The translations under genes were made by a program, and so were the position numbers. The notes under the pieces are model-generated. The model was not told where the DNA came from and ran no database searches. It was given only the letters and a program-made list of their open reading frames with translations. Of a stretch of DNA of 8,257 nucleotides, positions 1-5,087 are shown piece by piece. The stretch's first letter is position 1. Each line of letters opens with the position of its first letter. The stretch is from Planctomycetota bacterium (GTDB lineage: Bacteria; Planctomycetota; Phycisphaerae; WQYP01; JAJZKY01): assembly GCA_021803885.1 (NCBI GenBank), contig JAJZKY010000173.1, positions 1 to 8,257 of the forward strand. The letters run 5' to 3'.

Positions 1-345
1 TATCTCCGACAGATGAAGCTCAATGGACAGGCTTATGACGTGGTGGTGCTGGATCCGCCGAAGCTTATCGCCGGACGCGATGAATTTGCCGAAGGCCGTA
101 AAACGTATTTTGATTTCAACAAGCTGGCCATGGGTGTGGTAAAACCCGGCGGAATTCTGGTGACATGCTCATGCAGTGGACTGATGGATATTCTTGAGTT
201 TCAGAATATGCTGCGCGGGGCGGCTCGCAGCGCGCAAAGACGCGTTCAGATTTTGGGCGTAACCGGGCCGGGGTCGGACCATCCCGTGATGACGGAATTT
301 TTGGAAGGGCAATATCTCAAGTGCGTATGGTGCCGTGTGCTGTAA
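1..345 (+). CDS. RlmI-like class I SAM-dependent rRNA methyltransferase, C-terminal 114 residues (5' end outside window)
   Basis: The reading frame is open from base 1 and ends in TAA at 343-345, so only the last 114 codons are present. The visible part is the C-terminal half of a Rossmann-fold methyltransferase. DPPK at residues 18-21 is motif IV of the family, followed by KPGGILVTCSCSG (48-60), the motif VI strand with its conserved cysteines, then DHPV and a YLK near the end. This combination is typical of the RlmI/YccW family, which makes 5-methylcytosine in 23S rRNA (C1962 in E. coli) in the cytoplasm. The N-terminal PUA domain and the SAM-binding motif I lie upstream and cannot be checked. 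The ATG at 13 is internal and is not a start. The gene converges on the zinc-ribbon gene, 59 bp away. The family is fairly sure; the exact target base is inferred. Confidence 0.87.
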   Translation, partial: YLRQMKLNGQAYDVVVLDPPKLIAGRDEFAEGRKTYFDFNKLAMGVVKPGGILVTCSCSGLMDILEFQNMLRGAARSAQRRVQILGVTGPGSDHPVMTEFLEGQYLKCVWCRVL

Positions 346-404
346 TGAGGCGGGGTGGCTGGAAGCGATTCTCTTTGTCCATGGATTCTTGTTGTCCGAT
401 GTAT

Positions 405-959
405 CTATACTTCCAGCATTCCCACAAGCGTATCAAGGCTTATCCCGCCGCTGACAGTTGGAAATCCCATGGCACCGCCCGTACCGGCAGCGACCGTACT
501 TTTTACCGGTGAAGGGTGGTCCTGGCGACTTTCGCTGCCCAGGCTGGTCAGGGAATGGTGATCTCGCAATTGTATAATCTTTGGGTCCGTGCTGCCGAGC
601 AGCGCATGATACAGCCGTTGGATGAGCGCCAACTTTCCCACATCCAACCAGGCGTAGCGGCATTTACCACAATATTGTATGGCCACAGGGATAATAGGAT
701 GCAGTCGCTCAATACTCATTTGATGTCGACATTCCGGGCAGGCAAAGGCGCGATGGTGCTGACCTTCCGCAACCAGAGCCGCGAGGTCTTTTAAGGTAGG
801 GGTATCCGGGCCGGCTGGCGGCGGATCAATGTTCCGCACGATGTGCATGAGGCTAACACGGGAAATCCAGGCACCAAAGCAACTGTTGCAGGTTCTCACA
901 TTGATACCATTAAAGTTACTTGCCGTCAGCATGACAAAACAACCGGGACATCGGGGCAT
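405..959 (-). CDS. Twin TFIIB-type zinc-ribbon protein, 184 aa, unknown function
   Basis: The protein contains two zinc ribbons of the zf-TFIIB type. The first uses Cys4, Cys7, Cys24 and Cys27 and the second Cys74, Cys77, Cys97 and Cys100. In both, the second cysteine pair is followed by the family's tryptophan and a leucine (CFGAWISRVSL and CRYAWLDVGKL), which suggests an internal duplication. A 46-residue helical linker separates them. The tail after about residue 150 is rich in glycine and serine and looks flexible. There is no signal peptide, so it is probably cytoplasmic. Small zinc-ribbon proteins of this kind are widespread in bacteria and mostly uncharacterised; nucleic-acid or protein binding is only a guess. 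The ATG at 959 is preceded by GGAG six bases upstream, and an in-frame TGA lies 18 bases upstream, which fixes the start. It is divergent from the polyphosphate kinase gene. Confidence 0.82.
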   Translation of the reverse strand: MPRCPGCFVMLTASNFNGINVRTCNSCFGAWISRVSLMHIVRNIDPPPAGPDTPTLKDLAALVAEGQHHRAFACPECRHQMSIERLHPIIPVAIQYCGKCRYAWLDVGKLALIQRLYHALLGSTDPKIIQLRDHHSLTSLGSESRQDHPSPVKSTVAAGTGGAMGFPTVSGGISLDTLVGMLEV

Positions 960-965
960 ATAATT

Positions 966-969
966 CTCC
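966..969 (-). promoter_or_regulatory. Shine-Dalgarno GGAG of the zinc-ribbon gene
   Basis: GGAG on the minus strand sits six bases before the ATG at 957-959. Together with the in-frame TGA at 975-977 it supports that start and excludes an N-terminal extension. Confidence 0.7.
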
Positions 970-1069
970 AGTAATCACGCGGCGGCTGAAGAGATTGAAG
1001 GTATTGTCTGGCCTTTTGATCCCAATGGCAAGACGTGTACATGGCGGCGGGCGGCCGCAGAGCATAGAA

Positions 1070-1110
1070 CAGTAGAGAGTCGAGCAGTAGAGTCCCGTCG
1101 CGCCGGGACT
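1070..1110. repeat. Short direct repeat joined to a 7-bp hairpin
   Basis: The 8-mer cagtagag occurs at 1070-1077 and again at 1085-1092. The second copy runs into an inverted repeat, agtcccg (1091-1097) and cgggact (1104-1110), around a 6-base loop. The stem is perfect. There is no T-run on either side, so a terminator is not supported. It may be part of a dispersed intergenic repeat, but a single window cannot show this. Confidence 0.5.
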
Positions 1111-1130
1111 GACACAGGAGCCGAACAACT

Positions 1131-1158
1131 TCACCTGCGGTCACCTGTTCGCCTGTTC
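1131..1158. repeat. Short tandem repeat cluster (tcacctg / rcctgttc)
   Basis: tcacctg occurs at 1131-1137 and 1141-1147. It is followed by two back-to-back 8-mers, acctgttc (1143-1150) and gcctgttc (1151-1158), differing at one base. On the minus strand this reads as repeated gaacaggy. It is a degenerate microsatellite-like tract in the spacer, with no assignable function. Confidence 0.45.
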
Positions 1159-1201
1159 CCCTGGTCAAAGTCATTTTGGCCGTGGGCTGGAATGGGGATG
1201 G

Positions 1202-1223
1202 GAAATTTGAAATCTCAAATTTC
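1202..1223. repeat. AT-rich perfect inverted repeat, 9-bp arms, 4-base loop
   Basis: gaaatttga (1202-1210) and tcaaatttc (1215-1223) are exact reverse complements around aatc. The element is much more A/T-rich than its surroundings. No T-run follows, and it lies far from both genes, so a terminator is unlikely. It could be a copy of a short interspersed palindrome or a protein-binding site. Confidence 0.6.
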
Positions 1224-1287
1224 AGATTGTGCAGCGGGATGGGGTGCCCCGGTACACTGCCCGGATGAATTGCCACACCCAGCAGCG

Positions 1288-1351
1288 GCGAGCTATTACC
1301 TATCGTTGATCAACCACCGCCCACCGCGCGCCGGGACGGTGGTTGGCTCGC
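1288..1351 (+). other. Nested inverted repeats, possible structured RNA leader or cruciform
   Basis: An inner stem pairs caaccaccg (1311-1319) with cggtggttg (1337-1345), nine perfect pairs around a 17-base loop. Directly stacked on its 3' strand, gctcgc (1346-1351) pairs with gcgagc (1288-1293), leaving a 17-base bulge on the 5' side. A second ccaccg at 1321-1326 could replace the inner pairing, so two forms are possible. It matches no riboswitch or ribozyme consensus that I know. Whether the segment is transcribed is unknown; it ends about 130 bp before the polyphosphate kinase start. Confidence 0.4.
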
Positions 1352-1391
1352 TGATGAAAAAGCGGTCCGCCGAAACTGTCACCCATCCGCG

Positions 1392-1411
1392 CCGGCACAT
1401 GTGTGCCCCGG
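1392..1411 (+). other. GC-rich hairpin upstream of the polyphosphate kinase gene
   Basis: ggcac (1394-1398) pairs with gtgcc (1403-1407) around atgt. It is extended by cc (1392-1393) with gg (1410-1411) across a two-base bulge. The palindrome lies 70 bases before the start codon and would fall in the 5' untranslated region if transcription begins upstream of it. It has no T-run and no known family match. Confidence 0.4.
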
Positions 1412-1427
1412 ACCAGCGTTAAATATG

Positions 1428-1441
1428 GTAACATCTGTTAC
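1428..1441. promoter_or_regulatory. 14-bp perfect palindrome, candidate operator
   Basis: gtaaca (1428-1433) and tgttac (1436-1441) are exact reverse complements around tc. The size and symmetry suit a dimeric helix-turn-helix repressor. It ends 40 bases before the polyphosphate kinase start and just downstream of the A/T-rich TAAATAT (1420-1426), where it could overlap a promoter. Which regulator would bind is unknown. Confidence 0.45.
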
Positions 1442-1467
1442 AGCGAACACACGGTCGGTCGCAACGC

Positions 1468-1473
1468 AAGGAG
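1468..1473 (+). promoter_or_regulatory. Shine-Dalgarno AAGGAG that sets the polyphosphate kinase start
   Basis: AAGGAG is followed by in-frame ATGs at 1476 and 1482. The first leaves only two bases of spacing and the second eight, so the ATG at 1482 is the likely start. Confidence 0.75.
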
Positions 1474-1481
1474 ATATGCTC

Positions 1482-2321
1482 ATGGCCCACAAATCATTTG
1501 TTACCATCCGCGAGTCTGGATCGAAAATTGATCTCGCCGGGATTAAAACCGATGCAACCTGCGGCTTGCCGGGCAAGCAAAAGACCGCGGCCATCACGGA
1601 AGAATATACCCACCGCATCGGGGCCTTACAGGAACTGCTGCACACTGATGGCCGACGCGGGCTGCTGATAATCATGCAGGGCATGGACACCGCCGGCAAA
1701 GATGGCACGATCCGCCATGTGTTTGATCATGTCAACCCGGCGGGCGTGCGGGTGACGAGTTTCGGCAAACCCAGCTCCGTTGAGCAAGCACACGATTTTT
1801 TATGGCGGATCCATCAGGCGGTTCCGGCACGCGGGCAAATCGGCGTATTTAATCGTTCCCATTATGAAGACGTGCTGATAGCTCGCGTCCACGCCGATAC
1901 GCTCCTGCCGGAGTATCTTAAACATGAAACACATCTCTGGGCCAAGCGCTATGGCTCCATCAATGCGTTTGAAAAACATCTCACGGAAGCCGGCATCAGC
2001 GTGTTGAAATTCTTTCTGCATATATCCAAAGCGGAACAGAAATCGCGCCTGATAGAGCGTCAGAAGACACCGGACAAGCATTGGAAATTAAGCGCGGACG
2101 ATTTTACAGAGCGAAAATTCTGGGATAATTACCAGAAGGCATATCAGGAAATGCTGGAAAACACCGGCACGCCACATGCTCCCTGGCACGTTATTCCCAT
2201 GGATCATAAATGGGTGGGCCGGGCACTGGTGGCGCGGACGATTGTCACGGTGATGGAAGATATGAAATTAAAAGTCCGCCCGGCGTCCGATCCGGCGTTG
2301 ATTACAAAAATATTTCAATAG
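1482..2321 (+). CDS. ppk2: Polyphosphate kinase 2 family protein (polyphosphate:nucleotide phosphotransferase), 279 aa
   Basis: The enzyme moves phosphate from polyphosphate to nucleotides (AMP, ADP or similar) in the cytoplasm, linking stored polyphosphate to nucleotide energy. The Walker A loop GMDTAGKDG lies at residues 67-75, with NPAGVRVTSFGKP after it. The Walker B-like segment IGVFNRSHYEDV is at 120-131 and continues into the family's RVH. The lid region with basic residues runs through 193-214 (RQKTPDKHWKLS, then ADDFTERKFW), and APWHVIPMDHKW is at 233-244. The length fits the short single-domain PPK2 proteins, and the wording resembles the TIGR03709-type, class III-like group, which can use both NMP and NDP. 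That substrate assignment is inferred. The start at 1482 is chosen by the AAGGAG spacing. It stands alone, divergent from the zinc-ribbon gene and convergent with the M48 gene. A palindrome upstream may regulate it. Confidence 0.93.
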   Translation: MAHKSFVTIRESGSKIDLAGIKTDATCGLPGKQKTAAITEEYTHRIGALQELLHTDGRRGLLIIMQGMDTAGKDGTIRHVFDHVNPAGVRVTSFGKPSSVEQAHDFLWRIHQAVPARGQIGVFNRSHYEDVLIARVHADTLLPEYLKHETHLWAKRYGSINAFEKHLTEAGISVLKFFLHISKAEQKSRLIERQKTPDKHWKLSADDFTERKFWDNYQKAYQEMLENTGTPHAPWHVIPMDHKWVGRALVARTIVTVMEDMKLKVRPASDPALITKIFQ

Positions 2322-2334
2322 ATTCCCCCTGACA

Positions 2335-2362
2335 TACGTCCGACAATAGAAAGTCGGGCGTG
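2335..2362 (+). terminator. Weak hairpin after the polyphosphate kinase gene, possible terminator
   Basis: In the 137-bp spacer between the two convergent genes, cgtccgac (2337-2344) pairs with gtcgggcg (2353-2360) around an 8-base loop. It is extended by A-U and U-G outside and includes one G-U pair. It begins 13 bases after the TAG at 2319-2321. No T-run follows, so intrinsic termination is doubtful. The rest of the spacer shows only a small tgatt/aatca hairpin near 2440. Confidence 0.3.
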
Positions 2363-2458
2363 ATGGCGAATTGGATGCAGCCTTACCAATAGTGCTTCGG
2401 GGTTGGACAGCGGTTTGTTCGTTCAGGCATTTGGCTTGATTCCCAATCAGGTACGACA

Positions 2459-3961
2459 TTATTGATTTACCGCCCAGAAGGTCAATGCCATACCGGCTGC
2501 GGCGGCAACAACAATGCCCATGCGCATGAGCCTGATCCGGCGATTAAATCTTTGTTGCTCTTCCCGAGATACAGCCAACGTGGCCAGAAGATCAACTCGG
2601 TTCTGCGTGCTGGGGTGCATCCAGCCGGCACGATCGCGCGGACGATTGGCCATACCCACCAGTATCGTTAAGCTTTCCGAAAAAATTCGAGCGCCGGCCT
2701 GGGCGGCGGTTTCAACCACCGGCGCGGATGCCGCTGATAAATCGTCGGAGGAAGGAGCCACGCGCGGCGGTGCGGACAGCGAATATACGGTTGCAAAGGG
2801 CACCTGGGGTACAGCGGCGGACGCTATTCGATCGGCGATGTGCCGGGCCGCAAACCAGTCGGCCTGGTGCTCGCACAATCGGCTGACTTTAGAAAATCCA
2901 AAGACCACCAGCACCCCCACAATCGAAAAATTTAAGAGCATCGCAGTATTGGTTCCCAGCGACCAGTAATTGCCGGCCCAAAAGGCAATGCCCGTGCCCA
3001 GTAAATCCGCGGCGGCGAAGGTTAAGAGATACCACCAGATATGACGGTGATGCCCATGTCCGACCTCATGCGCAAATACGGCCTCCACCTGTCCCGGATC
3101 CAGCCGCTCCAGGAGTAAATCCGTCAACAGAAAATAGCGGCACCAGGGCAGCATCCCCAATATGGCGGCATTGGGGATGCGGTAGTATGTATTCCAGATA
3201 CGGATATCCATGAACCCGACTTTTTTCCGACGCGAAAGATCTTCCAGACATGTACGCAGCGGCCCATCCGGCAGGCGTGTGGTGCGCCAATAGTGCACCA
3301 CAATCGCCGGCAACACCAGCAGCAGCACCAGCGCGGGCAACAGTGATACCTCCGCCGACCAATTACCAAGATTCCAGCGGTTCATCATCATGGTTAAAGG
3401 CACCATCACCAGATCAAAGGCCAGCAACACAATTAACAGCGATAAGCCGTGCCGAAACTGCATATTGACATATTGCATCCGCGAAGGAAGCGGGTGGCTT
3501 GGAAAATTCTTGCGTTGCTCCAGCATTTCTGTTTGCCGATGCAGCGTGACTTCCATCGGATATTCCAGATACCAGATTGTCAGCCAGGTCAATACCGGTG
3601 CGGCCAGCCAGATAACGGAGGACAACACAGGAATCTGCCCGACATTCCAATGAAATTTTATCAGCCAGCCCAAGCCAAAAAGCCACAAATCCGCGGCCAG
3701 CAGCAGCGTGTTTGAAGCCATTAAACGTTGTACCAGGCGTTGAATCTCACCGCCAGCGTCGGCGGCGGATGTCGATCCGGCTTGCACGTTCCGGTCGATG
3801 CGTTGGAATCTTCGGTGCGCCTGAAGCAGTAAAAGCCCATGCGCCAAAACCACGATCCCGATGACCATCCAGGGGGAAAACGGCAGGGGTGGCCGCAGGG
3901 GGGCGGCACTAAAAGCCGCTACAATCAGAAGCAGAATAATAACCTGTAATGGAGCAATCAT
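2459..3961 (-). CDS. Polytopic M48 family zinc metalloprotease, 500 aa
   Basis: This is a membrane-embedded zinc protease of the M48 (Ste24/HtpX) family. HEVGH at residues 298-302 supplies two zinc-binding histidines and the catalytic glutamate. Glu364 in EHQAD (364-368) is the expected third ligand. HPSTQNRVDLL (449-459) is the conserved segment near the end of the domain. Hydrophobic segments are seen near 3-20, 31-50, 85-103, 113-131, 172-193, 203-224, 310-331, 341-357 and 481-497. The long membrane-spanning N-terminal half is closer to Ste24 than to the soluble periplasmic BepA. A low-complexity Ala/Ser/Pro stretch (about 385-425) separates the glutamate ligand from the last conserved block. 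The ribosome binding site is weak. It lies 42 bp after the barrel gene on the same strand, so it is probably the last gene of that operon. A role in membrane or outer-membrane protein quality control is inferred from family and position. Confidence 0.88.
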   Translation of the reverse strand: MIAPLQVIILLLIVAAFSAAPLRPPLPFSPWMVIGIVVLAHGLLLLQAHRRFQRIDRNVQAGSTSAADAGGEIQRLVQRLMASNTLLLAADLWLFGLGWLIKFHWNVGQIPVLSSVIWLAAPVLTWLTIWYLEYPMEVTLHRQTEMLEQRKNFPSHPLPSRMQYVNMQFRHGLSLLIVLLAFDLVMVPLTMMMNRWNLGNWSAEVSLLPALVLLLVLPAIVVHYWRTTRLPDGPLRTCLEDLSRRKKVGFMDIRIWNTYYRIPNAAILGMLPWCRYFLLTDLLLERLDPGQVEAVFAHEVGHGHHRHIWWYLLTFAAADLLGTGIAFWAGNYWSLGTNTAMLLNFSIVGVLVVFGFSKVSRLCEHQADWFAARHIADRIASAAVPQVPFATVYSLSAPPRVAPSSDDLSAASAPVVETAAQAGARIFSESLTILVGMANRPRDRAGWMHPSTQNRVDLLATLAVSREEQQRFNRRIRLMRMGIVVAAAAGMALTFWAVNQ

Positions 3962-3972
3962 TTTCTTATGTT

Positions 3973-3994
3973 ACACCAAGGATACGTCAGGTGT
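3973..3994 (-). other. Small inverted repeat in the barrel-M48 intergenic gap
   Basis: acacc (3973-3977) and ggtgt (3990-3994) could form a 5-bp stem with a 12-base loop in the 42-bp gap. With no T-run it is not a terminator. It could modulate ribosome access to the M48 start, but the stem is short and may be chance. Confidence 0.2.
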
Positions 3995-4003
3995 GAAAGC
4001 GCG

Positions 4004-5074
4004 TTAATAGCTCATGCGAATAAATAATCCCAGGATGGTGGCATCACTCTGGCTCCCGGTGGGTTGGGCATAGCGGGTGCCGGCAAACACACTGTCGATT
4101 ACCGCTCCGATTTCATAATGGCCGCGGTCTTCGGGTATATGAAAAATCCTGTTAAGCGGATAGGTCAACGTGGTGCCTACAAATGTTCCCAGATAGCCGT
4201 CCCGAAATGTGTGCAAATTCACATCGGGCCGCTTCTCACCATGAATAAACGAGACACTCAAGGGTGAATAAATGGCCAATCCACCGGTGTGAGGAACGAC
4301 AAAAACGGGATCCATTCCAACTTCAAAATATTGGCCGGCCCCACTGGTGTAATAAGCGCCATCATAGTCAAAACCGACCATGACAAAAGGATGAAACGCA
4401 AATTGTCCCAGATACCGATCATCATCGAAACTCAGCCGGATGTATACCTCCTGACTGTCTTCCTGCCCATGGCCGATCTGGACATTGCCGCCGGGATTGC
4501 CGTAGGGAACAAAATATTGGCTTATCGGGGTTATGTAGTTGGTATAACCGGTATCAAATCGGAATACGTCCATAATGTCATATTGATACCCGATGGTAAT
4601 ATCGGCTTCCGTAAAGTTGCTTGATGGAACAAAGCCGACGTTGCCTCCGGGAACCGCCCGGCCCACGTTACCCTGGGATAATGCGTTGATATAGGGGTTA
4701 CGAATATCATAGGAATAATCTTCAAATGTTCGCAGATACACGGTGCCCCACTTATTAAGATTCAAGCTGATGCGCGTGACATTTTGCAGGTTCGGACGAT
4801 TGGGGGCCACATCATGATAACGAAACCAGTAGTCATTAAAGTATCCAAACTGCGTAGTAATATGCAGCGCCTGCTTATGAACGTGATAGGCAGACCATGC
4901 TGAAGGCAATCCGCCCGATTCGCTGATACTCGCTGGATTGTTGGGGGCAAAATCAGGTGTCGGCAGGGGCATGATGCCATTGTCCACACCCGCAGCGGTA
5001 GCGGAAGACGTTATGGCCAGCCCCAGCAAGCCCGCAGTCCCAACTGATAATAACCTATTGATCATAATGTTCAT
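4004..5074 (-). CDS. Predicted outer-membrane beta-barrel protein with signal peptide, 356 aa
   Basis: The N-terminus is a clear Sec signal peptide: a short basic start (MNIMINR), a hydrophobic core to about residue 21, and an Ala-rich cleavage region (SSATAA) near 28. The mature part has many alternating hydrophobic/polar stretches rich in Tyr, Phe and Gly (for example YQYDIMDVFRFDTGYTNY around 163-180 and AFHPFVMVGFDYDGAYY at 226-242), as in transmembrane beta strands. It ends in RMSY, the terminal aromatic residue usual for proteins inserted by BamA. I recognise no specific family; a porin or channel is possible. The frame stays open back to 5233, inside the upstream gene, but the signal peptide supports starting at ATG 5074 (or 5065). 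No good Shine-Dalgarno precedes it. It begins 13 bp after the lptD-like stop, so translational coupling is likely. Confidence 0.75.
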   Translation of the reverse strand: MNIMINRLLSVGTAGLLGLAITSSATAAGVDNGIMPLPTPDFAPNNPASISESGGLPSAWSAYHVHKQALHITTQFGYFNDYWFRYHDVAPNRPNLQNVTRISLNLNKWGTVYLRTFEDYSYDIRNPYINALSQGNVGRAVPGGNVGFVPSSNFTEADITIGYQYDIMDVFRFDTGYTNYITPISQYFVPYGNPGGNVQIGHGQEDSQEVYIRLSFDDDRYLGQFAFHPFVMVGFDYDGAYYTSGAGQYFEVGMDPVFVVPHTGGLAIYSPLSVSFIHGEKRPDVNLHTFRDGYLGTFVGTTLTYPLNRIFHIPEDRGHYEIGAVIDSVFAGTRYAQPTGSQSDATILGLFIRMSY

Positions 5075-5087
5075 TGACGTCAAGATG

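Larger units (their letters stand above)
960..1481. other. Divergent intergenic region rich in short repeats and hairpins
   Basis: About 520 bp without a convincing gene separate two divergent genes, so both promoters must lie here. In order it holds a cagtagag direct repeat (1070-1077, 1085-1092), a hairpin (1091-1110), a cluster of cacctg and cctgttc repeats (1131-1158), an AT-rich palindrome (1202-1223), a nested GC-rich hairpin (1288-1351), another hairpin (1392-1411) and a 14-bp palindrome (1428-1441). I could not pick a convincing -35/-10 pair for either gene; TAAATAT at 1420-1426 is the most A/T-rich candidate -10 for the plus strand. The open frames that cross the area are repeat-driven and lack family features. 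Confidence 0.6.

Noticed and set aside
346..404. Terminator between the convergent methyltransferase and zinc-ribbon genes
   Set aside because: No stable hairpin with a T-run is visible in these 59 bases on either strand.
926..1276. Minus-strand open frame of 116 codons crossing the spacer
   Set aside because: It overlaps the start of the zinc-ribbon gene in another frame, is made largely of the short repeats, and has no recognisable domain or good ribosome binding site.
1351..1375. CTGATGA followed by GAAA, resembling a hammerhead ribozyme core
   Set aside because: The bases between them do not form the required stem II next to the core (A-C mismatches at its base), no matching stem III was found, and there is no UH cleavage site next to the 5' strand of the stem that precedes CTGATGA.
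1401..1481. GTG at 1401 as an upstream start for the polyphosphate kinase, adding 27 residues
   Set aside because: It sits inside a hairpin with no Shine-Dalgarno, the extra residues show no family similarity, and AAGGAG fits the ATG at 1482 well.
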